A stretch of 64,000 nt of DNA from Pantoea sp. (GCF_028283705.1 NZ_JAPWKD010000032.1:732035-796034), one strand, 5' to 3'. Positions 51,695 through 60,381 are shown, counted from the stretch's first letter. Notes: generated by a model not told the origin, from the sequence alone. Program-made: numbers and translations.

Positions 51695-54118
51695 ATGTCA
51701 GGTTGGCGTAAACTTTATTATAAATTATTGAATTTACCACTCTCCATTTTGGTAAAGAGTAAGGCTATTCCGTCGGATCCTGTATCTGAACATGGGTTAG
51801 ATTCAACGCGGCCAATCCTATATGTGCTGCCTTACGATTCCAAGGCCGATCTACTCACACTGCGTTCGCAGTGTCTGAAACACGATCTGCCGGATCCGCT
51901 TACACCGCTGGAAATTGATGGTACGTTGTTGCCACGCTATGTCTTTATCCACGACGGTCCACGCGTTTTCCCTTATTTCGTGCCGAATCTGGAGTCAGTG
52001 AAGCTATTTCATGACTATCTCGATTTGCATCGCAGCAACCCCGAACTGGATGTGCAAATGCTGCCAGTGTCGGTGATGTTTGGACGCGCACCAGGCCGTG
52101 AAGTACAGGGTGAGCAGACGCCACATCTGCGCATTCTTAACGGTGTACAGAAGTTCTTTGCCATTCTCTGGCATGGCCGCGACAGCTTTGTCCGCTTCTC
52201 GCCGACAGTGTCACTACGTCAGATGGCAACCGAGCATGGAACTGACAAGTCAATTGCGCAAAAACTGGCCCGCGTGGCGCGTATTCACTTCGCCCGCCAG
52301 CGTCTGGCTGCCATCGGCCCGCGTTTACCCGCCCGCCAGGATCTGTTTAACAAGCTGTTGCAATCGAAAGCCATTGAAAAGGCTGTGGAAGATGAAGCGC
52401 GCAGCAAAAAGATTTCCCATGAGAAGGCACAGCAGAACGCCATTGAAATGATGGAAGAGATTGCGGCTGACTTCTCCTATGAGGCCATCCGCGTCACTGA
52501 CCGCGTCATGGGATGGATGTGGAGCCGACTCTATCAGGGTATCAACGTCAATGGCGGCGAGCGCGTACGTCAGCTGGCACAGGATGGTCACGAGATTGTC
52601 TATGTTCCCTGCCATCGCAGCCATATGGATTACCTGCTGCTCTCCTATGTGCTTTACCACCAGGGTCTGGTACCACCGCACATCGCTGCCGGTATCAATC
52701 TTAACTTCTGGCCTGCCGGTCCGATTTTCCGTCGCCTGGGTGCGTTCTTTATTCGCCGTACCTTTAAAGGCAACAAGCTCTATTCTACTGTTTTTCGTGA
52801 ATATCTTGGCGAGTTGTTTAATCGCGGCTACTCGGTTGAATACTTTGTCGAGGGTGGACGTTCACGTACCGGCCGCCTGCTGGACCCGAAAACCGGCACC
52901 CTGTCGATGACGTTACAGGCCCTGTTGCGTGGCAGCAGCCGTCCGATTACTTTCGTGCCGATTTACATTGGGTACGAGCATGTGATGGAGGTGGGGACCT
53001 ACGCCAAAGAACTGCGCGGGGCGGTGAAAGAAAAAGAAGGCTTTATGCAGATGGTGCGCGGCCTGCGTAAGTTGCGCAATCTGGGCCAGGGTTATGTCAA
53101 CTTCGGCGAACCGCTGCCGCTGGTGAATTACCTGAACAAACATGTGCCGGAATGGCGTGAGTCCATCGATCCGATTGAACCACCGCGTCAGGCGTGGATG
53201 ACCCCCGCCGTGAATGACATCGCGAACCGTCTGATGGTGCGAATTAACGAAGCCGGGGCCGCCAATGCGATGAACCTGTGCGTTACCGCACTGCTGGCAT
53301 CTCGTCAGCGTTCGCTTACCCGCGAGCAACTGATTGAGCAACTGGAATGCTACACCCAGTTGCTGCGCAATGTCCCTTACTCGTCAGAAGCCACAGTGCC
53401 GGACCTCAGTGCTGAAGCGCTGCTTGATCACGCCATGGGCATGAACAAGTTTGAGACCGAGCAGGACAACATTGGTGACATCATCATTCTGCCGCGCGAG
53501 CAGGCGGTTCTGATGACCTATTACCGCAACAATATCCAGCATATGCTGGTTATGCCATCATTGATTGCAGCGATTGTGCAGCAGCACCGTGAAATCAGTG
53601 AAGCGGAGTTACTGCGCCAGGTGAGTCTGGTGTATCCAATGCTGAAGAGTGAACTGTTCCTGCGCTGGAGCAGCGATGAGTTACCCGGCTTGCTGCAGAA
53701 TCTTTGTGCTGAAATGGCGCGCCAGGGTCTGGTGAGCCAACAGGATGGCCTGCTGAAGCTGAGTGCTGCACGCTCTCGTACCCTTCAGCTATTGGCAGCC
53801 GGTATTCGTGAAACCTTACAGCGTTTTGCCATTACCTTCTCCATCCTCAGCGCGAAACCCAGCATCAACCGGGGCACGCTGGAGAAAGAGAGCCGCACGC
53901 TGGCACAGCGCCTGTCAGTGCTCCATGGCATTAATGCACCAGAGTTCTTCGATAAAGCGGTATTCACGACACTGGTGATGACCCTGCGAGATGAGGGCTA
54001 TCTCAACGACAGCGGCGATGCCGATGTGCAACGTACGCAGATTATGTGGCTGATGCTGGCAGAGCTGGTCACCAGCGATGTGCGCCTGACGATTGAGAGC
54101 GCCACCGTTCACGATTAA
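51695..54118 (+). CDS. plsB: PlsB, glycerol-3-phosphate acyltransferase
   Basis: 807 residues from the ATG at 51695, exactly the E. coli length; the frame is open further upstream across dgkA but that is shadow. Catalytic HX4D motif in CHRSHMDYLLLSYVLY (about 303), then FFIRRTFKGNKLYSTVF, YFVEGGRSRTGRL and TFVPIYIGYEHVMEVGTY. It transfers acyl groups from acyl-CoA or acyl-ACP to glycerol-3-phosphate, the first step of phospholipid synthesis, at the inner membrane. A strong terminator follows. Confidence 0.97.
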   Translation: MSGWRKLYYKLLNLPLSILVKSKAIPSDPVSEHGLDSTRPILYVLPYDSKADLLTLRSQCLKHDLPDPLTPLEIDGTLLPRYVFIHDGPRVFPYFVPNLESVKLFHDYLDLHRSNPELDVQMLPVSVMFGRAPGREVQGEQTPHLRILNGVQKFFAILWHGRDSFVRFSPTVSLRQMATEHGTDKSIAQKLARVARIHFARQRLAAIGPRLPARQDLFNKLLQSKAIEKAVEDEARSKKISHEKAQQNAIEMMEEIAADFSYEAIRVTDRVMGWMWSRLYQGINVNGGERVRQLAQDGHEIVYVPCHRSHMDYLLLSYVLYHQGLVPPHIAAGINLNFWPAGPIFRRLGAFFIRRTFKGNKLYSTVFREYLGELFNRGYSVEYFVEGGRSRTGRLLDPKTGTLSMTLQALLRGSSRPITFVPIYIGYEHVMEVGTYAKELRGAVKEKEGFMQMVRGLRKLRNLGQGYVNFGEPLPLVNYLNKHVPEWRESIDPIEPPRQAWMTPAVNDIANRLMVRINEAGAANAMNLCVTALLASRQRSLTREQLIEQLECYTQLLRNVPYSSEATVPDLSAEALLDHAMGMNKFETEQDNIGDIIILPREQAVLMTYYRNNIQHMLVMPSLIAAIVQQHREISEAELLRQVSLVYPMLKSELFLRWSSDELPGLLQNLCAEMARQGLVSQQDGLLKLSAARSRTLQLLAAGIRETLQRFAITFSILSAKPSINRGTLEKESRTLAQRLSVLHGINAPEFFDKAVFTTLVMTLRDEGYLNDSGDADVQRTQIMWLMLAELVTSDVRLTIESATVHD

Positions 54119-54138
54119 CGCCAGCCAGAAATAAAAAA

Positions 54139-54171
54139 GCCGTCATCCTTTACCGATGACGGCTTTTTTTT
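54139..54171 (+). terminator. Terminator of plsB
   Basis: AGCCGTCATC / GATGACGGCT followed by TTTTTTT; A-rich on the other side, so it may also serve ubiA from the minus strand. Confidence 0.95.
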
Positions 54172-54188
54172 CATCTGATCTACCGCGA

Positions 54189-55073
54189 CTACATCAAACC
54201 AATAAACGGCAGGGTATTCAACAGAATGCCAATAAACAGCACCAGGCCAACGTAGTTATTGTTGAGGAACGCCTGGAAGCAGGGATCACGCTCGCGACGG
54301 GCAATCAGTTTCTGTTGATGGACAAACAAGCCTGCCGCCAGCAACAGCGACCAGTAAAATGCACCATTCAGATTCAGCAGTAATCCCACCACAACCATCA
54401 GACCCAGCGTCGCCAGTTGCAGCAGGCCGATGATCAGCTTGTCATACCGACCAAACAGAATCGCCGTCGATTTCACCCCAATCTTCAGATCATCATCCCT
54501 GTCCACCATGGCGTATTGCGTATCGTATGCAACGGTCCAGCACAGGTTAGCAATAAACACCAGCCAGCAAACCAGAGGTAAGGACTCACTAACTGCGGCC
54601 CAACCCATCGGAATCGCCCAGCCAAATGCCGCACCCAGGACCACCTGTGGCAGATGGGTATAGCGCTTCATAAAGGGATAGACCCAGGCCAGTGCCAGCC
54701 CGACAACCGACAGCAGAATCGTCATAAGATTCATGGTCAGTACCAGCACAAATGCCAGCAACGCCAGGCCAACAAACAGCACCTTTGCCTCTTTCTCAGA
54801 CACCAGACCACTGGCTAGCGGGCGGGCGGCAGTGCGTTTCACATGCCCATCGACTTTACGGTCAGCGTAGTCATTGATCACACAACCGGCCGCACGCATC
54901 ACGATCACACCCAACACAAACACCAGCAGTACCGATAACGGCGGGATCGCCATTCCCGATAACCACAGCGCCCATAGTGTGGGCCACAACAACAGCAAGG
55001 TGCCAATGGGTTTATCTATACGCATCAGGCGGCTGTACGCCTGCAATTTATTTATTCCCAGAGTCTTTTGCAC
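54189..55073 (-). CDS. ubiA: UbiA, 4-hydroxybenzoate octaprenyltransferase
   Basis: 294 residues (E. coli 290). UbiA-superfamily membrane prenyltransferase with eight or nine helices. The two Asp-rich motifs that bind Mg-diphosphate are intact: NDYADRKVDGH (about 72-82) and DRDDDLKIG (about 195-203). It prenylates 4-hydroxybenzoate in ubiquinone synthesis and takes the product of ubiC, which lies 5 bp upstream in the same operon. Confidence 0.96.
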   Translation of the reverse strand: MQKTLGINKLQAYSRLMRIDKPIGTLLLLWPTLWALWLSGMAIPPLSVLLVFVLGVIVMRAAGCVINDYADRKVDGHVKRTAARPLASGLVSEKEAKVLFVGLALLAFVLVLTMNLMTILLSVVGLALAWVYPFMKRYTHLPQVVLGAAFGWAIPMGWAAVSESLPLVCWLVFIANLCWTVAYDTQYAMVDRDDDLKIGVKSTAILFGRYDKLIIGLLQLATLGLMVVVGLLLNLNGAFYWSLLLAAGLFVHQQKLIARRERDPCFQAFLNNNYVGLVLFIGILLNTLPFIGLM

Positions 55074-55078
55074 AATCT

Positions 55079-55597
55079 TTATCCTTGAACCTGCGCGTGG
55101 TACAGCGGTGACGCAGGTAAAAACAGTTCAGTTAACAACAGCGGCTTGCCCGATAAACGTAGGCGTGAACGACGTCCCCACAATTCATCAACCTGGCCAG
55201 GTTCGATAAAATCGCGTGTCAGCGTTGAAGAAGCAAAAAGATATCGGCCAAGAGGTCGCGTGCCGAGTTGCTGTAGCATTTGCTCAGGTCCATTTAGCGT
55301 GCTTTCAGGCACCAGTGTTCGCCCAGCCAGCCAGGGGGTACCGTCACCACACAAGATAATTTCCCGCAGCCAGAAGCGTTCATCCTCTGGCAGTTGCTGG
55401 CCTTCATCCTCCAGCTCACTGGCAGGGATAAAACCTTCACGCACAACCTTGACAGTGACCTGCTGGCAATGCTGCTCAAAGCGCCGGGTCATTGAATCCT
55501 CTTCCATAAGCCAGTCCAGCAAAGGAGCGGAAAGCAAAGGAGAAGAAGCGGGCAGCCAGTGCAGCGCACGCAGTTGCGCCAGCGCATCCTGAGACAT
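55079..55597 (-). CDS. ubiC: UbiC, chorismate pyruvate-lyase
   Basis: 172 residues from the ATG at 55597 (E. coli 165). MTRRFEQHCQQVTVKV, WLREIILCGDGTPWLAGRTLVPESTL, LGRYLFASSTLTRDFIEPG, and GRRSRLRLSGKPLLLTELFLPASPLY are diagnostic; the conserved Arg of the active site lies in AGRTLVP and the Glu in LTELFLP. It splits chorismate to 4-hydroxybenzoate and pyruvate, the first committed step to ubiquinone. Leads the ubiC-ubiA operon. Confidence 0.95.
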   Translation of the reverse strand: MSQDALAQLRALHWLPASSPLLSAPLLDWLMEEDSMTRRFEQHCQQVTVKVVREGFIPASELEDEGQQLPEDERFWLREIILCGDGTPWLAGRTLVPESTLNGPEQMLQQLGTRPLGRYLFASSTLTRDFIEPGQVDELWGRRSRLRLSGKPLLLTELFLPASPLYHAQVQG

Positions 55598-55666
55598 AAA
55601 AACACTCCACAGAAAAAAGTGTCTCAGTGTAACGCACCACTGCCGCTGCGTGCTTGCACGAATTGG

Positions 55667-55719
55667 TAACGGCGCGGTTTTCGGCACCCGAAGGCAAAAT
55701 AAAACATCGCGCCGCTATA
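55667..55719. repeat. Degenerate REP-like pair
   Basis: GTAACGGCGCG (55667-55677) and ATCGCGCCGCTAT (55706-55718) are facing partial copies of the 779-806 element around 28 unrelated bases, between psiE and ubiC. Confidence 0.5.
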
Positions 55720-55728
55720 GCAGGTGAA

Positions 55729-56139
55729 TTACTCGCGTTTCAGGCGGTTGCTGTTCGCCAGCCACAAGGTAATCACCAGAATCAGAATAGCCGCCGAATA
55801 GCACAGCGTATCGAAAGGATTTTTATGGTCGACAATAATCAAACGAATAATCGCGGTAATACCGATATAGACGAAGTAGCGCAGCGGGAAGTGATAACCC
55901 GACTGAAAATACTTCACAATCAGCGCGATAAACTCGAAATAGAGAAAATAGATAACAATCCCTTCGATTAGCAGGAATGACGATGCCTGTTCGCCAGTGC
56001 TGAACAGCACATTCGCCAGATGGATGGTTTCTTTACCGAGAAACACCACCAGAATGATTGCCAGGATCACCAACCCGAGGTTCAGCACCCATTGCAGACC
56101 CCGGGCAATCAGTTGCCCCGCCATTGATTTTTCAGTCAT
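55729..56139 (-). CDS. psiE: PsiE, phosphate-starvation-inducible membrane protein
   Basis: 136 residues, the E. coli length. Four hydrophobic helices; ILVVFLGKETIHLANVLF, EGIVIYFLYFEFIALIVKYFQSGYHFPLRYFVYIGITAIIRLIIVDHK are nearly invariant in the family, shown here in part. Function unknown. In E. coli psiE is induced by PhoB and repressed by CRP. A perfect CRP palindrome lies 49-64 bp upstream. It is 70 bp downstream of the GntR gene, whose promoter region has a PHO-box array, so PhoB could act on both. Confidence 0.93.
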   Translation of the reverse strand: MTEKSMAGQLIARGLQWVLNLGLVILAIILVVFLGKETIHLANVLFSTGEQASSFLLIEGIVIYFLYFEFIALIVKYFQSGYHFPLRYFVYIGITAIIRLIIVDHKNPFDTLCYSAAILILVITLWLANSNRLKRE

Positions 56140-56187
56140 TTCTTCGCCTTAATAGAACGCCTTATCTCTGGCGCTATCATGCGATAG

Positions 56188-56203
56188 TGTGATCAAATTC
56201 ACA
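56188..56203. promoter_or_regulatory. CRP-like site upstream of psiE
   Basis: TGTGATCAAATTCACA is an exact TGTGA-N6-TCACA match in the 70 bp between the GntR stop and psiE start. It fits the CRP control known for E. coli psiE. Confidence 0.82.
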
Positions 56204-56209
56204 ATATAC

Positions 56210-56908
56210 TCAAACATCAACATCCACACAGAGCGCATCGTAGCGCCAGTATTCACAGTCACAGTCAATCACCCGTTTATGCTGGTCACGGTTGATACGG
56301 GTGATCAGTAACCCCGGTGTGCCACTGGCAACATTCAGCGCAGGCGCTGCGCGAGCGGGCAATGGCCCCGGCAAAATAGTAAAGCGCGCACCGCCGTAAC
56401 GGATGCCATAGCGCTGGTTATAGAGGTCAGTCAGGGAACGGGTGAGATCCTCTTCAAGCAGGCCGGGAAAATAATGTGGATTGAGGTAGTGCTCCACATA
56501 CAACACCGCACGGCCATCGATGCGCCGCAGACGACGAATCAGATAAACATCATCTCCCTCCGCCAGCTGCAACTGTTGCGCCACCGATTGCAGCACCGGT
56601 ACCTGGCGCGCCTCGATCACTTCGGTGCTGGCAATACGTCCCTGCTGTGCCGCCATCGCGTGGAAATGGCTGTGATGCAGCGGGTTATATACCAGCCTTG
56701 GCGGCGCCAGAAACCAGCCACGCCGCAGCTCGCGGTAGATAATGCCCTGCGCCTCCAGCAATCCCAGCGCTTCACGCAGGGTAATACGCGTGGTGGAATA
56801 TTGTTCGCTCAGGCTGCGTTCAGCCGGCAAGCGCCCGCTGGCGAACTCCCCTGCATCAATACGACTGTGCAGCGCGGCTGCAATTACGTCCGCCGTTTTC
56901 GACGACAT
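56210..56908 (-). CDS. GntR/HutC-family regulator with UTRA domain, PhnR-like
   Basis: 232 residues. Winged helix (1-70: RLPAERSLSEQYSTTRITLREALGLLEAQGIIYRELRRGWFLAPPRL) and UTRA ligand domain (90-230). It resembles Salmonella PhnR in RRGWF, VYLIRRLRRIDGRAVLYVEH, LYNQRYGIRYGGARFTILP and the end DCDCEYWRYDAL, and it is divergent from an ABC uptake operon. PhnR controls 2-aminoethylphosphonate uptake; a related organophosphorus ligand is likely here (inference). GAGG precedes the ATG by eight bases. A triple PHO-box-like array lies 34-62 bp upstream. Confidence 0.85.
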   Translation of the reverse strand: MSSKTADVIAAALHSRIDAGEFASGRLPAERSLSEQYSTTRITLREALGLLEAQGIIYRELRRGWFLAPPRLVYNPLHHSHFHAMAAQQGRIASTEVIEARQVPVLQSVAQQLQLAEGDDVYLIRRLRRIDGRAVLYVEHYLNPHYFPGLLEEDLTRSLTDLYNQRYGIRYGGARFTILPGPLPARAAPALNVASGTPGLLITRINRDQHKRVIDCDCEYWRYDALCVDVDV

Positions 56909-56941
56909 CTATAAAGCCTCATTTTGGGGCGAAGCTGCACT

Positions 56942-56970
56942 ATGACAGTTCGATGACAATTCAGTGACAA
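56942..56970 (-). promoter_or_regulatory. PHO-box array upstream of the GntR gene
   Basis: Three 7-mers with an exact 11-bp period: ATGACAG (56942-56948), ATGACAA (56953-56959), GTGACAA (56964-56970). On the minus strand they read TTGTCAC, TTGTCAT, CTGTCAT with 4-bp spacers; the last is the exact PhoB consensus. The orientation faces the GntR gene and psiE. No clear -10 was found at the ideal distance. Confidence 0.78.
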
Positions 56971-57039
56971 GCTATGCCCGACATCATTGCGCTCCAGCAT
57001 GGCATGTGGATTTGCTCGCCACACCACATTTCACCGCTG

Positions 57040-57073
57040 TAGTCATAAAACCTTCATATGCAAAGGCTACATT
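57040..57073 (+). promoter_or_regulatory. PHO-box promoter of the ABC uptake operon
   Basis: TAGTCAT-AAAA-CCTTCAT (57040-57057): both units match CTGTCAT at 5 of 7 and have the 4-bp spacer. TACATT (57068-57073) begins exactly ten bases later, the -10 spacing of PhoB-activated promoters. This would start transcription near 57080. Confidence 0.65.
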
Positions 57074-57087
57074 GGCTCGGTTCTTGC

Positions 57088-57099
57088 TGGACTAGACCA
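57088..57099 (+). promoter_or_regulatory. GntR/HutC-type operator
   Basis: TGGACTAGACCA is close to the TGGTCTAGACCA palindrome bound by HutC-type GntR regulators. It lies just downstream of the presumed start point at 57080, a typical repressor position, and 35 bp before the SBP gene. Confidence 0.65.
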
Positions 57100-57133
57100 A
57101 GATGTCCCTCAACTTACACCGGGAGCAACTGAG

Positions 57134-58195
57134 ATGAAAGCGTTAATCGCCTCTGTAGTAGCCAGTGCCGTACTGCTTGCGCTGCCCGCCGCGCAAGCTG
57201 CCGACAACGATCTTGCCGCGCTGGAAAAAGCCGCGCGCAGCGAAGGTCAAATCAACAGTGTCGGCATGCCAGATAGCTGGGCCAACTGGAAAGACACATG
57301 GAATGACATCAGCAGCAAATATGGCCTGAAGCACAGCGATACCGATATGTCTTCGGCGCAGGAACTGGCGAAATTTGCCGCAGAGAAAGAGAACGCCAGC
57401 GCCGATATCGGTGACGTGGGTGCCGCTTTCGGTCCTGTTGCGGTCGCGAAAGGTCTGGCTCAGCCTTATAAGCCAACACACTGGGATCAGGTCCCGGATT
57501 GGGCGAAAGACAAAGAAGGTAACTGGATGCTGGCTTATACCGGCACCATCGCTTTCCTGGTCGACAAACAGCAGGTTAAAGATGTGCCGCACAGCTGGGC
57601 CGATCTGAAGAAAGGTAAGTATGTGGTCACTATCGGTGACGTAGGCGTGGCTGCTCAGGCTGCCAACGGCGTGCTGGCGGCCAACTATGCGCTGGGCGGT
57701 GATGAAAAGAACCTGAAACCGGCACTCGGTTTCTTTGCTGATCTCGCCAAACAGGGCCGCCTGGGCGTGACCGATCCGGTGATTGCCAACATCGAAAAAG
57801 ACGAAATCCAGGTTGCTGTGGTGTGGGACTTTAATGGCCTGAACTATCGCGATCAGATCGACAAAAACCGCTATGAAGTGGTGATCCCGTCTGACGGCTC
57901 CGTGACCTCTGGTTACACCACCATCATCAACAAATACGCCAAACACCCGAACGCCGCCAAACTGGCGCGTGAATATATCTTCTCTGATGCTGGCCAGACC
58001 AACCTGGCGAAAGGTTATGCACGCCCGATTCGCGCGCAATACCTGACGCTGCCAGCAGACGTGCAGGCCAAATTGCTGCCGCAGTCTGAATATAAAAATG
58101 CCCGCCCGATCAAAGACCAGGCTGCCTGGGACAAAACGTCGTGTGCGCTGCCGCGTCTGTGGCAGGAGAACGTAATCATCAATATGCAGCAGTAA
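57134..58195 (+). CDS. ABC transporter periplasmic solute-binding protein (family 1)
   Basis: 353 residues from the ATG at 57134 (GGGAG nine bases upstream). Signal peptide to residue 22 or so (LPAAQAADN). The two-lobed family 1 fold is suggested by LEKAARSEGQINSVGMPDSWANWKD, SADIGDVGAAFGPVA, WMLAYTGTIAFLVDK, VPHSWADLKKGKYVV and AREYIFSDAGQTNLAKGYARPIR, in the manner of Fe3+, polyamine and phosphonate binders. It differs from Salmonella PhnS. With a UTRA regulator, PHO boxes and a phosphodiesterase, an organophosphate or phosphonate ligand is likely (inference). It looks intact, unlike the genes after it. Confidence 0.85.
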   Translation: MKALIASVVASAVLLALPAAQAADNDLAALEKAARSEGQINSVGMPDSWANWKDTWNDISSKYGLKHSDTDMSSAQELAKFAAEKENASADIGDVGAAFGPVAVAKGLAQPYKPTHWDQVPDWAKDKEGNWMLAYTGTIAFLVDKQQVKDVPHSWADLKKGKYVVTIGDVGVAAQAANGVLAANYALGGDEKNLKPALGFFADLAKQGRLGVTDPVIANIEKDEIQVAVVWDFNGLNYRDQIDKNRYEVVIPSDGSVTSGYTTIINKYAKHPNAAKLAREYIFSDAGQTNLAKGYARPIRAQYLTLPADVQAKLLPQSEYKNARPIKDQAAWDKTSCALPRLWQENVIINMQQ

Positions 58196-58206
58196 GGAGA
58201 AAGGGG

Positions 58207-59004
58207 ATGAAAACGATCCTGGTGGTACTGGATGGGTTGAGCAATCAGGTCGCACAACATGCGATGGGCTACCTGTTTGCCGAATGCGCGCAGGGCAATG
58301 GTCAATATTACACGCTGACCTGCGAACTGCCGTCACTGTCGCGCCCGCTGTATGAATGCATTCTCACCGGTATCACGCCGGTGCGCAGCGGTATTATTCA
58401 TAACGGTGTCAGCCGGTTGAGTAAAGAGCGCAGCATCTTCCATTACGCGCGCGCCGCCGGTTTAACCACCGCTGCCGCTGCCTACCACTGGGTGAGTGAA
58501 CTCTATAACCAAACCCCCTTCAATGCAGCGCGCGACCGGCATACGGTCGCGCCTGATCTGCCCATTCAATATGGGCACTTTTACTGGGACGACGGCTATC
58601 CGGATTCCCATCTGTTTGAAGACGCGGAAAGCCTGCGTCTGCGTCACGACCCTGACTTTTTGTTGATCCACCCGATGAACATCGATGATGCCGGGCACAA
58701 ACATAGCCTGTATCGCCACAGTACCTCATCCGCTTCACGCATGGCTGACGGTTATCTGTCGCACTGGATGCCGAGCTGGCTGGCCGCCGGTTATCAGGTG
58801 ATTGTCACTGCCGATCCTGGCATGAACGATGACCGTTCGCCACGGCGGCATTTTGCCGGAAGAGACTCATGCCCACGCTGTGCGTGTATGGTGAGGGCTT
58901 CTCACAGCAGCCAGATCCGGAACCATAACAAACGGAGCTGTGCGGTATCGTCTGCACCCTGCTGGGCGTTGAGCATGATAAACCGGTCCGTAGCGGTCTG
59001 CTGG
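58207..59004 (+). pseudogene. Alkaline-phosphatase-superfamily phosphodiesterase, disrupted
   Basis: Good for about 208 codons from the ATG at 58207 (AAGGGG upstream): KTILVVLDGLSN metal Asp, CELPSLSRPLYECILTG nucleophile region, HPMNIDDAGHKHS and TADPGMNDD. The last should be TADHGMND, so a metal-binding His appears lost. Near 58840 the homologous reading moves from frame 1 to frame 2 (HGGILPEETHAHAV), near 58886 to frame 3 (YGEGFSQQPDPEP), then meets TAA at 58926-58928, beyond which the same frame resumes TELCGIVCTLLGVEHDKPV. Relatives are nucleotide pyrophosphatases or phosphonate-ester cleaving enzymes. Decay or sequencing error cannot be told apart here. Confidence 0.8.
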
Positions 59005-59549
59005 CTAGGAGCCCGCGTCCCGAAGGGTACAGGCCTCGCGCTACCTTTGTTGCTGCCCTTTGCCCTGTTTGGGTAGCATTCCAGCTCGCGCCCTTGCTGT
59101 GGATCGCCATCAACAGCTTCTGGAGCTGACATGAATGAAGCCTGGGGGCTGGATAATTACACCGATATCCTGACCTCACCCTTCTATTTACAGGCGTTTC
59201 GCCTGTCGCTGGATATCTCCATCTGGTCGAGCATTTATGGTTTGCTGATTGCGCTGGTTGCCGGTTATTCGCTGCATCAGCTGGGCAGCGGACGTTTTCA
59301 GCGCTTTTTGATGTCGTTTACCAACATGACCAGCAACTTCGCCGGCGTCCCGCTGGCGTTTGCCTTTGTCATTTTGCTGGGCCTGAACGGCTGCCTGACG
59401 CTGCTGCTGCGCCACTACAATTTGCTGGAAAGCTTAAAACTGTTCTCCTTGCGACGGCATGGTGATTGTTTACACCTGGTTCCAGATCCCGCTCGGTATT
59501 CTGTTGCTGTATCCGGCCTTTGATGGCCTGCGTCAGGACTGGCAGGATT
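59005..59549 (+). pseudogene. ABC transporter permease, frameshifted and truncated
   Basis: Homologous segments occur in three frames: PRPEGYRPRATFVAALCPVW...LLWIAINSF (to about 59108), then NEAWGLDNYTDILTSPFYLQ...LLRHYNLLESLKLFSL (59131 to about 59447), then GMVIVYTWFQIPLGILLLYPAFDGLRQDWQD (59456-59546). They read as one inner-membrane permease of the PhnU/CysT-like type with the EAA-like region missing. Similarity stops at about 59549, where prophage-like sequence begins. The second permease and ATPase expected in such operons are not in view. Confidence 0.75.
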
Positions 59550-59649
59550 GCTCAGGTCCATTCGGATGGAAAGTGCTGTGTTCATGGCTGTATTCCTGAT
59601 TTCGGGCGCAATTCGCCCAAACCCACACGCTTCGGGTGGTGCTATTCGT
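59550..59649. other. Prophage-host junction sequence
   Basis: About 100 bp with no gene. It has two short hairpins, GGGCG-CAATT-CGCCC (59605-59619) and CCCACACGCTTCGGGTGG (59623-59640), which could end the minus-strand phage transcript. The att core would be expected here but needs the other prophage end to be recognised. Confidence 0.45.
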
Positions 59650-60024
59650 TCAGATGGTTGGGGGTGTCTGTCGCTGCTCGGGAGCGTCAATCAGGTGCAG
59701 AAAGATCAGTGCAACGGGGATCGCGAAAGAGTGGCCGCTCACAGGATCGGTGAGCACTGCCACGGACTCACTGCTGCTGGCCAGATCCAGACGGCGCTGA
59801 TCTCCGGAAGAACGCAGTTCGCCATATGCCAGACCCGCAAGGGTTTCTGCGAGGTAGACCGGCACTTCGAGAGTGGTCTGCAGATAGGTGACCGCACGTG
59901 TGAATAGCAGCTGATCATTGTCCAGGTGTTCTGCCTGGTGACGCTGCATAAAGCACAGGGCCGCGCTTTGCATCGTAGTGCGATATTCGCGTTCAGGGTT
60001 TTGCGCTTTGAGTGAGATTTTCAT
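59650..60024 (-). CDS. Phage protein of unknown function
   Basis: 124 residues from the ATG at 60024, which overlaps the Ogr stop (TGATG), so it is coupled to it. No recognised domain. The sequence is soluble and mixed helical (MQRHQAEHLDNDQLLFTRAV, YLAETLAGLAYGEL) with a hydrophobic FAIPVALIFLHLID near the end. Position after ogr, at the prophage edge, is all that can be said. Confidence 0.6.
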   Translation of the reverse strand: MKISLKAQNPEREYRTTMQSAALCFMQRHQAEHLDNDQLLFTRAVTYLQTTLEVPVYLAETLAGLAYGELRSSGDQRRLDLASSSESVAVLTDPVSGHSFAIPVALIFLHLIDAPEQRQTPPTI

Positions 60025-60305
60025 CAGGCCATCTCCAGTCCAAGTAGATCCATTTGGTGTTCGCCTTCCTTTTTCATGGCGTGCCGGCGAATCGCGACGG
60101 GCGCGACAGGTAGGCAAACCGAGGGGTTTGGCATACCGGATGGGCTCATCTCATGAGTCATCTCGAACTGGGCCCGGACTGACCATCCACAGGCTTCGTT
60201 GGTGCATTGCAGGTAGGCAATCCGCAAAAAGATATGCGTGCCTTCACTGGTTCGGATGCGCATTCGCCCCTGGCAGTGCGGACATACCAGCTTGTAAGTG
60301 CTCAC
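60024..60305 (-). CDS. ogr: Ogr/Delta-type zinc-finger late-gene activator
   Basis: 93 residues. Cys8, Cys11, Cys34 and Cys39 (CPHC...CTNEAC) give the CX2C-X22-CX4C zinc pattern of P2 Ogr and P4 Delta, which activate phage late promoters through the RNA polymerase alpha subunit. The tail (about 45-93) is longer and unlike P2 Ogr. It lies downstream of the early regulators on the same strand, not directly behind D as in P2. Confidence 0.82.
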   Translation of the reverse strand: MSTYKLVCPHCQGRMRIRTSEGTHIFLRIAYLQCTNEACGWSVRAQFEMTHEMSPSGMPNPSVCLPVAPVAIRRHAMKKEGEHQMDLLGLEMA

Positions 60306-60381
60306 TTTTTCTCCCCGCCGCTAGTCGCGGCCTTCGGCTGACGCCGAGAATTGGCGGCGCTTCCTGCGCCTACTTCGATTC

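Noticed and set aside
57143..58336. 397-codon open frame antisense to the solute-binding protein gene
   Set aside because: Product is Arg/His/Phe-rich without domains, and lies fully opposite a gene with signal peptide and family motifs; a codon-bias shadow.
59131..59523. Intact 130-residue permease
   Set aside because: The reading is only the middle part of a permease; homologous segments continue upstream and downstream in other frames.
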